Assembly (NCBI GenBank): GCA_028673005.1
Contig: CM054115.1
Coordinates: forward strand, 107,007,172-107,071,171
Origin: Tanypteryx hageni
Lineage: Eukaryota; Arthropoda; Insecta; Odonata; Petaluridae
Length of the DNA stretch: 64,000 nucleotides
Reading direction: 5' to 3'
Under the pieces are notes generated by a model. That model did no database searches, was not told the DNA's origin, and saw nothing but the letters and a program-made list of their open reading frames with translations. Below are positions 39,396 through 51,568 of the stretch, piece by piece (position 1 is the stretch's first letter; each line of letters starts with the position of its first letter). The position numbers were made by a program, and so were the translations under genes.

Positions 39396-40408
39396 TTATA
39401 CTTGGTGTATATGTTGACCGTAACTTTTTGAAGCTTTAAAGGTCAACTTATGTGCAGCAATGTACAGTAACATAGATAATGTTAAGTATATGCACTCCCT
39501 ATGCCAATAAAATTTTGTTTTATGTCTCATAACTATAATTAAAATCTGATCATCTTATTTGGCTCGCTACTGCATAATTATTTTGCAAGCAATGATTTTT
39601 AGGTACATTTCGCTTCCAGCATAAGCACTTATTATTAAGCGAATATCTTTGCTTTTATATCTGCACTGGTGCCTGTGAAAGACTACACACATTCTTTACA
39701 GCATTTAGTGGGTGGCTAGTTGGACCCTGCAGTTGTAAAACTACAAGGTCTTGTTTATCGTTGTACCACCATTTACAGATATATATTTGATTTTCACCAT
39801 TGCTAGTAATCTAAATGGTTGTGGTACTTATCCATTTGATCCCCCCAAATGAGTTTTTCTACTTTTTTATTTCGCTGCATGTTCCTTTTTTTGCTTGGGT
39901 TGGTAACACAAACTAAACTTAAGTTGAACATGAAGGAATTATATGGAGCAGTGCTCCATTGGAACTCGGCTGAGCCAGGGAAGGGAAATTAGAACATTAA
40001 AGGAACGTTTAACTGTAATACTATTATGGGGGTACAAACTTGAGTAGCACCTAAGGCCCTACTATTGCTAAATCTAATGCTCTGTACTAAAACTAAAAAA
40101 TGGGAACTAATGTACCTTAGCTTCTCTGCTAAGCAGGTCTCTTTTTTCACTCTTGATGTTGCTAGTAGTGTAATATAGTCACAAAATTTTCCTCTTTTCT
40201 AATTTATCTCAAAAATGGGTCATCTAAACAAAAATGTTCATTACAAGAAATATTTTTTTATTTCAAAGAACATTTTTAAGTGAATATTTTTACAAATTCC
40301 AATGAAAGTTCACTTTGTTTCTATAATGTATTAGACCCTAATGAGTGAAATGACCCTGGTTTGCCATATTCCACAGATGGACTTCACTGGACGAATTTTC
40401 AGTACATT
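39396..40408. other. Spacer, no gene recognised
   Basis: Nothing supported by signals or family resemblance. Confidence 0.4.
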
Positions 40409-41303
40409 GGGTCGAGTGAATAAAAATTAAACAAATGCTTAAAGCAAACAGTAAAAGCATAAGCACATGCTAAAAGCATTTGCTTCGTATTGAGTGAATA
40501 AAAGTTTGCTTTTGCTGATAAGCATTTGCTACTCAGTTTTAAGCAAATGCTTAAATTTTACAGAAGAAAGATCTTTGCAACTCTTCCTTCACTCGTTTTT
40601 GTTTACATTTAAAGTTTTACATAGTTGAATTTCAAACTAAAAACAAATATATTGGGTAATATTTTTTAAAACTATTTCTTTTATAACTGAATTCGATAAT
40701 ATCACAAATCATGGGTGCATTTTTATTCAATTAGTTATAGTAATTTTATCCAGTCATTTGCCTTTATAGTGATTTTGGATGCCACAAATTTTACTGTCTT
40801 ACATACAGTTGTGCATTGTACGTGGTGATCTTCCCAGACTCCTATTTGAAATCCTGGATCACTTAAGTACCTTAAAAATATTTCTATCTTCTGCTTGGAA
40901 GACAGTGCCCCACCAGGTCTCTCTTGATATTCTCCGATTAACAGATTTGAAATATAGGTACTTAACAATTTTTTCAGAGAAATGATATAAATTTTTACAA
41001 GTTGGTTTTTGAAACTTTTCTAGTATTTTTTAACCTTGTGTGTCACAATAAATTACCACATTTATATTTAGGATCAATTATCATTAAAATAGAGTAGTAT
41101 TTAGAAATATCTTTACTTCACTTAAAAAAGTTTAAGCATATGCTTCAAGCATTAAGCAAAAGCTGTTTTATTCACACAATTTTAAGCAAATGCTCAAGAA
41201 AAATCCTAAAAATAAGCAAATGCTTATTTTTTCTAGCAAAAGCAAATGCTATTTTTTATTCACCTCAAATTAAGCATTTGCTTATTTTTTCTTCACTCGA
41301 CCC
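40409..41303. mobile_element. Non-autonomous DNA transposon (895 bp), deletion derivative of the Myb/SANT-bearing element
   Basis: Terminal inverted repeats GGGTCGAGTGAA (left) and TTCACTCGACCC (right), flanked by ATT on both sides. The left half matches 6779-7130 (upstream of the Myb/SANT ORF) and the right half matches about 9575-9900. Both ends are crowded with AAGCAAATGCTT-like motifs in both orientations. There is no ORF. Confidence 0.85.
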
Positions 41304-42203
41304 ATTGTTTCAAAATAAAAACAGTACAGACGAACATAATGACTACAATCCCAGGATATCCTTAATTCATCAATTATAGTCAGACACAAGTATAGGTGTG
41401 TCATCAACAGTTAATCATGTAATCAGCTTCTCCTGCAGTTAGTCACAATGTCCTCCTATACTACTGATTTTCCCTATTATTCGTATTTAACATCAAATTC
41501 AAGCTAAACAAATCCATTTGTTAACTATTCATGACAATTTTCAGATTTTCTTAATCCTTGTTGTACCTAAGAGCACAATGAATCAGATTTTTATAATTAT
41601 TTGTATTTTTAGAATATATTAAATTTTAATTTCAAAGATCGGTTATAAATATTGTACATTACTACGCAGCAGCAAGAATTATTGTATAATTAATTTGAGG
41701 GTTTTTGGTACACATTAAATAAAACGTCCATTACAGAAATACACCAACACGAATAGACGATAGTAACCGTAATTCACGAGTAAATAGCGACAATGGTATC
41801 AGCAAGATAAAACAAAATCGCTTTATTTAACAAGATATGCAATTTATCAAAATTTCCCATAAGTATACATAAATAATACAATGATAAGTATTCACTGGAA
41901 TGTAATGTTTCACTATTATCTCATATACTGTAATGTTTACAGCCCTTACCGATGCATTTCATTTTGTCAAAATATATACTACAAGAATAGCATTACTATC
42001 AAATTTAACACAAAGTATATTATTTTTCACATGATTTTCCAGCTCTATAATGGAGCAAAATTTATAAAAATATTTTCGTGAAATGCAACAATTTGAATTA
42101 TATACATAATACCACATTATTTGGACATTAACCCATTATGAAAAATACTTTTACATTTGAAATTCATCATGTCACTACTTCCTTTGATTGATAAGAACTA
42201 CTT
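41304..42203. other. Flank and probable 3' UTR of the calmodulin-like gene
   Basis: A minus-strand AATAAA lies at 41822-41827, about 380 bases past the stop codon of the calmodulin-like gene and a candidate polyadenylation signal. Nothing else is recognised. Confidence 0.45.
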
Positions 42204-43145
42204 TCAATAATAATCAGGAACTGGTGCACAGGCAATTTTAACGAAGTCTTCATATCTGACATGACCATTTTGAGATACGTTGGCTTCTCGGAAAATCTGG
42301 TCCACTGAAACGTAACATTCTCACCATATTAGGCTTACTTTTCTAAAATTAAACTTTGAATAGCAGGAAAAACTAAGGCAAATTTTTCAGCATGTAACTC
42401 TACACTAAAACTAACCTTCTTTCGGAGATAGCCTTTCTCCCCACTTAAGAAGAATATGACGAAGTTGTTTAGCAGGAATTGTGCCTTTGCGGGCTGGATC
42501 TCCAGCTCTAAAAGCCTCAACTACTTCTTTTGGTAGGTCTTCCACGGTGCTATGAATATGCATCACGTCCAAAAAGTCTGCGAAAGACATCTTGCCACCT
42601 ACAGCGAAACAAATTCAAACAATTCATATTACACTCTAAGGTTACAGATGTTATGATTTGGGTGCCAACAGTTTACAATAGTTCATTACCTTTATCTTTT
42701 AAATACTTTTTCAGTTCTGCAATAGTAGGGCTCATCCCTAACGATCGCATTATAACTGTTAACTCATCCAGAGAACGTATTTGTCCACTTCGAGCAAATA
42801 AATAGAAACACTCGCGAAACTCTGTCAAATAAAAAAGGTAAGCAAAACATTGTTAATCTACAAACATTTCTTTCATTTTATATTTTGATCCGAAAAATAG
42901 TATCAATATTACCAAGATGGAAAAAAACTCTTATCAGTTCGATTGCAAACCCGATTTTTTTCGTTTAACCTACTTACCATCAATGTCTTGTTCCCTAAAA
43001 TAACGAGCCTGTGGGGAGAAAAGTATATTTATTAACCAAAACACGATTGCAATTTCAAGTTTAAGATATGGTATAAATATAAGTACAAGCTTGTAAGCAA
43101 AGATTAAATATTGTTCAAACGTAAGACGTCTACATAACCTACCAT
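42204..43145 (-). CDS. CALML4: Calmodulin-like protein 4 (CALML4-type), 149 aa, five exons
   Basis: Join on the minus strand: 43143-43145, 42978-43008, 42690-42821, 42416-42598, 42204-42304; 450 bases including TGA. All introns are GT-AG and 91 to 156 bp. The protein is a four-EF-hand protein of the calmodulin superfamily: ARYFREQDIDEFRECFYLF, RSLDELTVIMRSLGMSPT, MSFADFLDVMHIHS, PAKQLRHILLKWGERLSPKE, VDQIFREAN and VRYEDFVKIA, ending APVPDYY. The helices follow calmodulin, but the calcium loops lack the usual acidic residues (ARSGQIRSLDEL and ANVSQNGHVRYE, for instance), so it probably acts as a light-chain-like binding protein rather than a calcium sensor. The first coding exon is only the ATG. 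The symbol follows insect and vertebrate proteins of this type; orthology is inferred. Confidence 0.9.
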
Positions 43146-45867
43146 TTTGATTCTCTATGGTATACTATGGAATGCCCTCTGAAAGCGAAGAAGCAGCGCA
43201 CCAATGAAACTTAAAATCCATCATCAATTTTCTAATTTGACGCTGTTTGTAATTTTTTTCACCTTAAGAATAATTTCCATATTTTTTTAGGTAATAGGTA
43301 CACATTATTATATGTAATAATTTCAAGAATATTTAGGAAAAACAAATGAATGCAGTAAAACAAGCAGACGTCAGATTAATTTTGCGATTCGCTTCAGTGT
43401 GCTTCAGTGCTTCAGTTCTAGCATCTGTGGTGGGGTTGAGTTTTGTGGTTTGCTTGCTGTGGTCGTATACCGATGTGTTTATTATACGCTGTATCATCAC
43501 CAAAACATGTAGGCGTCATTATCACGATAGTAACAGGGAATTCAAGGGCACTGAGTGACTTCTGCATGTAATACAACTTTAATTCAAGTACACCTTTAAA
43601 GGCAAGGATCTCAACAAAGGTAAGTTTTTAATATTTAAGTGAACAGTGGCTAGTCAGTGGAAATGTTTACATTCTTTAAGACGATATCGTCCGTGGCTGA
43701 CTTTGTAATTGAGGTGTAAACACACTAATTTCATTGGCGTTTATGAAGTTTTCGGCAGGTGCCTATAAAGAACCTTCTAATAGCAATAAATTGTGATATA
43801 ATTTATTTTCAGTTATGGCTATGCCTTTTACTTAATGCCTCATTTTTATGTTATATTGAAATTGTTTGCAACTGTGTTTGTTTAGTGGTGTCAACTTAAG
43901 GGATATAATAATTTTAAAAATAAAGTTGGGGATCGAAGGGGGGATACAAAAGTTGTTTTCTGAAGATCGCAACGGTGGTTATTGTGAGTTTATGACAATT
44001 TTCATATTAATTCCATTCATAGAATTTTGTCAGCCACGTTTATTGATCTTGAAGTTTTAAGATGTGATTACAAATTATGATATCGCATAGAGAACGTAAC
44101 GGCGTCATTTGATTTACAAAAAACCCTTGTATTTTGTCAGTATACTTAATAATTTTGGATGAGTATTGATTCCTCTGGATTTTTTAAATATTTTTATTGT
44201 ATTCCTTTCCGACAGAGGCGATAGGTTGACATATAATATTCAAGTGTTGAATGATTGCTAACTTTTAATGGTATCTTCTCGGCGAATCAAGGGTTCTTTT
44301 AATGAAATATATGCATATATGGTTGAATTTGTAATGAATTCGGATGATCTGTCACACTGTTTGTGACTAGCAAAGTGTATAAACTTCGTTGCCCTTAAGA
44401 ATTTTTGCGATCCTATGTACTGTTTACTTTAATAATATAAATTCGTTGCTACGAGGGCGCACTTTGATTTTGATGTTTGACATTGAGACGAATTTGATCG
44501 CAACTGAAGCATGAATAGAATTTTAATTTTAAAGTAGGATTCGCATTTATCCGTGGAAAATGCAATTCAGACGCTCTTATCCGTGATTGCGAATGCTGAG
44601 CAATGAATGTATTCTTATCGGTCTGGTGTCTTTTCCATAGTTTTTGCGCATTCTATTTGATCTGTTTAGGAAATATGATAATTCTACCTGGAGTCTTCGA
44701 AGTTTCTTTATCTTCAAAATCAGTTTGAAATTATTTATATGTCAAATCTATCTTGAGCGAAAGCAAAGTAACATTATATTAGATGTGCGAAGTTTTTATT
44801 TTCAAACAGGTCAGTTTCTCAGCAAACATTCTTTCATGTAATTGTTCGTTCGAGGACACGAGAAATGTATGTTTTGTAGCCAGTCGTTTTCTTCATTACT
44901 TAATACCATCCAATGTGGTGTCGCTGGAATCTCCATGTTGCGAATCGACAATTGATCTTTGGTGGACTTAAGAGATATTCGAGTATGTATTTTTTGTTAG
45001 TTTGCAGTAGTTAATTGTAATTGTATTGTAATTACTAGTACTAGGATAATTATGGATTTGGATTTAAAATTCACAGTTTAAAAAGTCATAAAATGGTAAG
45101 TTTATCGTCAAGTAAGGTGATAGAAGACCCTATAGCATTTGTCAACCCCGTATTCTAGTCTTGTCCTTGTCTGCGTAGCAAGAAGGTAAGGAAAGGGTAT
45201 GGAGACCAGAATCCGTGGAAGCTAAACCGAGACTGTTTTAGTAATTTTGTTGTTATATAAACATTTTACGCAGTTTTTGTTTAATGTCGCTTGGTAGTTA
45301 GCAAATAATTTTAAAATTCCCTAAATACGAACACATTTTTTATTGAAATATATCGCTAAATAATTAAGAACAGAGTCACGCATAGAAGAATATAGTGTCG
45401 AGATTTTATGAGATTTATATAGTCCATACCGTTCATACAGAAGCATCCACGAACTTAAGTGTATACCAAGCATTAGTGATATTTTTCATAAATGCCATTT
45501 TTTCTCCGGAGTTAATGATTTTCCGTTTCCCAGAATCTGTCTCCTTTATCCTATAGTTTTGTGGTTTCCAACTATGTATTCTCTTCCTAGTAGCTTTTTA
45601 GTCATGAGATAAATAAGTCATTATCCCAGCCACATAAATCTAAACCTTAAAATATTGCATTTCAATGTTTAGTAAGCCGCAATTTATAGTTGTAGAGGAG
45701 TTGAAACTTCCAAATTATTAAAAAACATACTGCCAATTTTTTTATTGCATGCGACTGTATCAAAACAAGTTTTTTTCAGAACTTAATAGCAAAAGAGGCC
45801 CATAATTTCAGAGATGAAAACTCCCACGCGAAGTATTATTGTACAATGCAAATATTAAACAACTTTT
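43146..45867. other. Upstream region of the calmodulin-like gene; no other gene recognised
   Basis: This must hold the 5' UTR and promoter of the minus-strand gene near 43146-43300. A plus-strand 'aaag|gtaagttt' at 43617 is a fair splice donor and could belong to a divergent transcript, but no coding frame supports it. It contains no recognised transposon. Confidence 0.45.
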
Positions 45868-46020
45868 TTTTACTTTCTCATATACGTAGTATATTGAGAA
45901 GTATTATCGTGAAAAAATTCGACTTCGAGATGTTGATGGAAATACACGTTTTAGGTGTCCCTGAGTCCATAAAAGTGGTTTTCGCCTTGCCGTGTGTCTG
46001 TCTGTCGGTCTGTTCGCAGT
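45868..46020 (+). repeat. Family A-like 5' end
   Basis: tactttctcatatacgtagt and 'gacttcgagatgttgatgg' match the family A start, then it diverges at 'gtccctgagtccat'. Confidence 0.65.
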
Positions 46021-46029
46021 TCTAGCGCC

Positions 46030-46640
46030 AAAACGCGTGCATGAAATCGAATGATATTTCGTATTTGTGCAATATATCATCTTTTGCAGATCTTTTTTTT
46101 CATAAAAATGATATTGCTCATTAACTAATGGTAGTTTATTCTTGGCGATTTTTAGAAAAAATTTATTTACTCATAAATGGCCCCAGAGAATTTGATTAAA
46201 ATCTATCCAGTTGTAGAGCCTAATGTCACAAATAATGCTACGTAAGCCATATATCTCTTAAAATCTCTATATGGCGTCCAGTGACATTAAAATGTACGCT
46301 AAGCTACCTTACCCAAGCCCTATGACGTCACGGCTCCGCCACGATCCACTAAAAATCTTATTACAGCCTAAACGGTGTAACTGAATCGAATGATATGTCA
46401 TATTTGGGGATAATATCATTCGTAATAGACACTCGGAAGAGATTAATGATATTGCGCAACAATTAAGGGTACTTTATTCTGGGATATTTTGAAAAAAAAT
46501 TCGATTTACTCAGAAGTGACTATTAGGATTTTGATTATAATCCATCCAGTCGTACAGCCTGATGTCACAAATAATACTTACTATGTCCCAAAAAATTACT
46601 AAATGTCGATCAGTGGCATTAAAATATACACTAAACTACG
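46030..46640. repeat. Diverged tandem dimer, units ~340 bp
   Basis: Units at about 46030-46320 and 46380-46640 share 'gaatcgaatgatat', 'tagtttattct'/'tactttattct', 'tccagt-gta-agcct-atgtcacaaataat' and 'agtg-cattaaaat-tac'. No coding sequence. Confidence 0.65.
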
Positions 46641-46825
46641 GTTAACTTTATATTTATAAGCGTTTTTCTTTTATAAACGTACACAGTCGACCAAACGTAT
46701 GTACATACGTATATGAGAAAGTTTGTGCAATGTATATTGCACCATATATTTAAAAAGTTAATCGAGAAAATCTTGGCTAATAACCAGAAGGTTTTAATAT
46801 CGGTATATAATAATTTGCTTATGTC

Positions 46826-48433
46826 TAGACTGACCATACGTCCCGTTTTCGGATCGTTTCCACACCGTCCCGTCGTTTTAGGCAAAAAAAGTCATTTTGT
46901 CCCATTTCAAAGGTTTTCGAGATTAAAATTCAGACTCCAATTTTCTCAAAATATGGATAATATTAGATTTTAACTGAGAATATTTCTTTGTTTAGGAAAG
47001 TGAGAATAAGGCTAAGTTGTCACTTTATAGAACAGGTACACAGATTTGTCTGCCCGTTTCCGTGAGCTCCGGATCTTTCAATGTTTAAGCTGAATAGCTA
47101 GTTGCATCTTTGTTGCGGGGTTAATCGAGGTATTCAAACAAATCAAGGCCGACGCATCAACATTCTCACAGAATTAATGGTTCGTTCTAATTCGCTTAAA
47201 GAAAGAATGTCAGTGTAAGGCTTTGATTCGCCTGTAACGTTCTTCTTAGCTTTTCCCCGATCGTATTATCTTCGAAGTTCAGTGTTAGATGAAGTGAAGC
47301 AAGCAAAGGTAGTTGTATACATTGTGATAGTGGGATAAAATCAAAAGAAATTCCTGTGAAAGGTAAAACTACTAATTCGCTTATTTAGTGGCAATTAATA
47401 CTTATGAAATTTCATTGGAATTATTAGCACATCTTACTTTTTTATAAGAATTTACATACACATGATAAATGAGAACCAGAAAATTTAATTACTATGAAAA
47501 ACAACTTTTTGAATAGAATTGCTTCATTTGATTACATTATTGTCTTAGTGATCATTTTTTATCTTGCTCGATATTAAGCAAATATTATTTACTTTCATTT
47601 CGTAAATTACTTTTCTTATAAGTTTACTGAGATTTACAAGCTTTTAAAATAATTTTATATATATATATTTTTTAGTAACCCAATAATAATAAGAAAATGG
47701 CGAAGAGAATTTGTTCATTTAACGATGACCTGCAAAAGGAGTTTAAATTTATTAAACAGGACAGTACTTTTGTAAATGGAAATTCTAAGATGTACTGTGG
47801 AATCTGCGGTGTTCACTTTTAGAACAAACTTTTTCCTGTTGTTGTTCGGTATTTCTTACCAGATAATGGTGTTCAAACTAAAATCTTAGCTTCTTTATCT
47901 GGTGAAACATCCGATTTACAATGCAACCTGCTAATTGACGTTGTAAATAAGTATTGTTTGCAAAACAAGATTGTAGGATTTTGTGCCGATAATGCAAACA
48001 CCAATTTTGGCGGTTGTAACAGAAATAGTCAAAATAATATATGGCGTAAACTTGAAAAAGGACTTGCAAGGAATGTTATTGGAATTGGTTGCACATATCA
48101 TACAAAACTGCCTTCAATGTGCTATTGACTGTTTGCCATTTGATGTTGAATGCTTTGCGGTTAAAGTTTACAAGTACTTTCACATATATGCAGTTCGAGT
48201 TCAGGAGCTTAAAGACTTTTGTAAATTTGCAGGAGAAGATTATTCTAAGTTATTAGAACATGGAAACACAGGATTTTTATCCTTAGGACCTGCGATTCAC
48301 AGAATATTAGAAACGATTAATGGGTTCCGTTCTTACTTTCTTTCACAACAAAAGTGTCGTCGTGCGAAAAAGTTGTCCTGTTTTCTTCATGGGAAATGTC
48401 CCGTTTTCCCCTTGTTGGGATATGGTCAGCCTA
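46826..48433 (+). mobile_element. hAT transposon, 1608 bp, perfect 8-bp target duplication
   Basis: Left end TAGACTGACCATACGTCCCG, right end in reverse complement TAGGCTGACCATATCCCAAC. CTTATGTC stands at 46818-46825 and at 48434-48441. It carries a broken transposase. Confidence 0.9.
47697..48380 (+). pseudogene. hAT transposase remnant (BED-finger type)
   Basis: The ATG frame reads MAKRICSFNDDLQKEFKFIK then YCGICGVHF and a stop, the start of a BED-like zinc finger. The main body in another frame reads NKLFPVVVRYFLPDNGVQTK, GFCADNANTNFGG and GIGCTYHTK, the hAT RNase H-like core, then after a frameshift CLPFDVECFAVKVYKYFHIY and FLSLGPAIHRILE. The dimerisation domain is not seen. It is inactive, but the intact element ends around it confirm the family. 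Confidence 0.8.
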
Positions 48434-48441
48434 CTTATGTC

Positions 48442-48560
48442 CCTCTGTCCAGAACGCTCTTTGAACATGAATAACTCGAAGACTAAACAAGCTTTTGACC
48501 TGATTCCTTTTGCAATAGGTTTCATTTAGCATTAAAATTAAGAAAAAAACAATTTGCAGT
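48442..48560. other. Short spacer
   Basis: No feature. Confidence 0.3.
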
Positions 48561-49172
48561 AAAATTTTCATCCGATTTTCAAAATTTCCGTTATTTGGGA
48601 AAATATCGACTTTTAAACGGGATGTTGCCTTGCTGACCACATCATTGTTAAACTTCGAGTCACAACCCACATACGTGTAATATATACGAGTGCATAGATT
48701 GCTTTAAATTATAGTAGGATTTTTCGCGAAAATACGTAATCCTAATGGGACTGGGATTTAGTTTAAATTCTTTTGCTTATATAAACGACTATATATATGC
48801 AGAGTAAAAGAGAAGGGAATGTGTGTAGGGAGATCGGAAGGAAGGGATATTGAATGGAAAGTACATAGAGAGTAAGGGAGGTATAGAATTAGAATAGGAC
48901 CGGAGGAAAGAGATTAAGGAGACGGAGAAAAAGAGACGAGCTATGGATTAGGACAGGAGGGAATGAGAGAGGGGGGAAATGAGACAAAAGAGAGGGAGGG
49001 GAAGAGAGAGAGAAGGAAAGAGAGGAAGGGGAAGAGAGAGAGAAGGAAAGAGAGGGAGAGAGGGACAGCGAGAGGGAGGGAGGGAATATTACTATTTATT
49101 TATTATTATCATTTAACATATCTTACTGATTTTTCATATCGAAAAATTTGACGGGCAATCACGCTAGTATGC
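48561..49172 (+). repeat. Dispersed repeat family B copy with expanded polypurine tract
   Basis: 48590-48720 aligns with 58400-58540 ('cgacttttaaacgggatgtt', 'cgtgtaatatatacgagtgc'). In both copies a GA-rich tract follows (48818-49085 here), then the terminus 'atttgacgggcaatcacgct'. Confidence 0.75.
48818..49085. repeat. Polypurine (GA-rich) low-complexity tract
   Basis: Almost pure G/A on the plus strand over ~265 bases, with GAGAGAGAAGGAAAGAGA-type repeats. The short open frames in it are by-products. Confidence 0.9.
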
Positions 49173-49650
49173 TTATATTTTTTAAGTGAGGTAAAGGGCT
49201 TGCTAACAAAACAATAAGATATTTAGAAGTATTCTATTTTCACGATAATTTACCCTGAAAATAAATTGATATGGCAGAGTTTATGGCGACAAGAAAAGTT
49301 TAAAAAATACGAGAAAAGACGAGTTTCAACAACAAACGTTTATAAAAATTTATATCGGTTCTCTTAAGAAAATGTGGAGTTTACTTCAAATCAGTTTCTC
49401 GGAGAATATTAAGAGAGACGTGACGGAGCACTGTCTTCCAAACAGAAGATGGAAATATTTTTCAGGTACATACATACTTAAGTGATCTCGGATTTCAAAT
49501 AGGAGCCGGGGAAGATCATCACGTAGGGGAGACCGGGGCTAGTTGTAACAGTTTTCAGTTTCCGATTTTTCAAATGCTTTTGGTTGCATTTAGGAGAAAG
49601 TGGGGTTTGCATTCATAAACTATAACTATTTTACTGTTAATTCCCATAGT
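49173..49650 (-). repeat. Dispersed repeat family C copy, inverted relative to 9.4 kb
   Basis: Close reverse-complement match to 9427-9910. It is bracketed on both sides by the 'gacgggYaatYacgctag' terminus (49149 and 49658). Confidence 0.8.
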
Positions 49651-49795
49651 CATGTTTGACGGGTAATTACGCTAGTTATATGATAATGAACATCGCTTTT
49701 ATTCGCCTTGCAGAAAAATCATGGACTGCCAATGGCCCCTTGAAAAAAGTGGAATTAAGTGGGTTTAATTACCCGCAGGTTGGGAACCACCACTA
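49651..49795. repeat. Family B terminus plus a hAT-type right end
   Basis: 'gacgggtaattacgctagtt' is followed by about 120 bases ending in ggttgggaaccaccact, which resembles the inverse of a CAGTGGTTCCCAACC hAT terminus. Confidence 0.45.
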
Positions 49796-51296
49796 TAGTA
49801 AACGCGCTACAGTCAATCCCCTGGCCGCCCTTGTGCGGTGCAACGTATTTTTAAATGGAGTTGAGACTCTGGTCTCGGACTTCACGACGAATTTTCACTA
49901 ATTATAAACGAAAACGAACTACAGCACCGTCCGTCGTTCGATTCGATTACCGACAGCAATTAATTTTACCCTTAAAGCTTGTAAGTAAAGAAAAATAATA
50001 TTGTCACGTAATGGATTCAAATATAATAGTACACGCGCTTAAAATAAACAAAATCTGGTATAATGATCTGTTTCTAATGACTTATTCGGAACACCGGGGC
50101 ATAGCCCAAAAAACCAGGACGCCCGATCACCATAGGAAGGGTATAGATACTCGGCCATAGTGTATGGTTCCTATTCAGCGTGACAGGTTTGACGACGCAC
50201 GATATAAGGACCCTTCATCTCTCCTCATCCGACCAAGTTTTAAGCACCTTTTAGTATGAAATTTCTCCTATTAAAAAACAAAGGACGATCCAAAACACTT
50301 TACCCAAATCGATTAATTTATAGCCTTGTTCCTCAGCGTTTGTACGCGAGCCTATATTAGTTTTTAATTATTTCCCTATAAGGCATTTTATCAGTTCTAA
50401 CAACATGCAAGCGTTTTCGATAGTGAAACTTTTACACCATGAGTGATACTATGTGGAAATAAGCCTAACGTTCCATTTAAAACGCACGAAAACAATGTAC
50501 CTGGAGATTTGATTCCTTTTTTCTCAACTAAGGTTGTTTTTTTCAAATCTCAATTAGGGAACATTTTCTAATCATTTTATTAAAGCTGAAAATTAATTGG
50601 ATCTCTTTATGATGTAGTTTTAATCGTCGTTAATGAGTTTTTTTTTAATTTCGACGGTAGTGTACATACTATAGAAATTGGCAGTCCAACACAGTGAATT
50701 GAGAAGTGAAGTGTAAATGTCGGTATTGCCATAAAGTAAGCGTAAAAGTATATAATTAAATTTTTGCACATATGTTATGGATTTGTTTATTACATGGAAT
50801 TGGCAGTTTAACTTTTCCATTGTTGGATTCTAATTAGGAATAGTCAGAATTACTTTTTCACTTATTTATTTAAGCATCAACTACTCAATAATTTGTCAAT
50901 CTAAATTGTTATTCGCCAAATTTGACGCAGTATTATCGTAAATTCCATTACTTCTATCCTCTGGATCGCTATAAATCCTTTTTTGTGTTCCCAGTTTGTT
51001 TAGTAAAATATTTAAGTTTTAGAATAGTGATGCGTTTCCCTATATTTGTTGCATCAGAACTAATTAAAAGAATAACATGCTTTTAAATCTGTCACGACTT
51101 AATTGTAGAGTTTCGTTGCTGAAGTTTCAGTAACTATGTTTGCTCTGCGTATTTTACCCTACGTAGTGTGTCCTCTCTCTATCTGTACACATATATTAGA
51201 AGATATACCACTGGACGTCTTTTGATGAAATTTGGTAGTTAATATATATACGTACATACGAGTTGTCGGTGCTTGCATACTGTAAGCGCTAAAAAA
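49796..51296. other. Spacer, no gene recognised
   Basis: Nothing supported. Confidence 0.4.
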
Positions 51297-51568
51297 TCTC
51301 CATATACCAAGATCAAACTCGTAAATAAACCAACGCGATATCCAGGGCAACAGCACTTCATTCACGTGGAGCCTATATCTATTAAATAATAAATTCCATG
51401 ATTAATAGCATAATACTTATAGTTTTCCGTGAAATTAAGGCAACTATCCGTAATTTCCAATTTCTCTGGCAATCGGCTCGTGTCCACGTTTTCGTATTTC
51501 AAATTTCATGACTCAGATCGCACTGCATGAGCAATAAGAATAATCATCATTAAGACAATACCCTATAC
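51297..51568. repeat. Dispersed repeat family F, copy 2, interrupted by mariner
   Basis: Aligned with 12255-12537. The match stops at 'acaataccctata', where the mariner terminus begins. Confidence 0.85.

Noticed and set aside
43346..43558. Possible divergent membrane protein upstream of the calmodulin-like gene
   Set aside because: Short, without recognised domain. A fair splice donor at 43617 alone is not enough to call a gene.
46600..46720. cgtatatgtacat-type repeats as a promoter or origin
   Set aside because: Simple alternating sequence with no further support.
48963..49151. Glu/Arg/Lys-rich ORF
   Set aside because: Translation of the polypurine tract.
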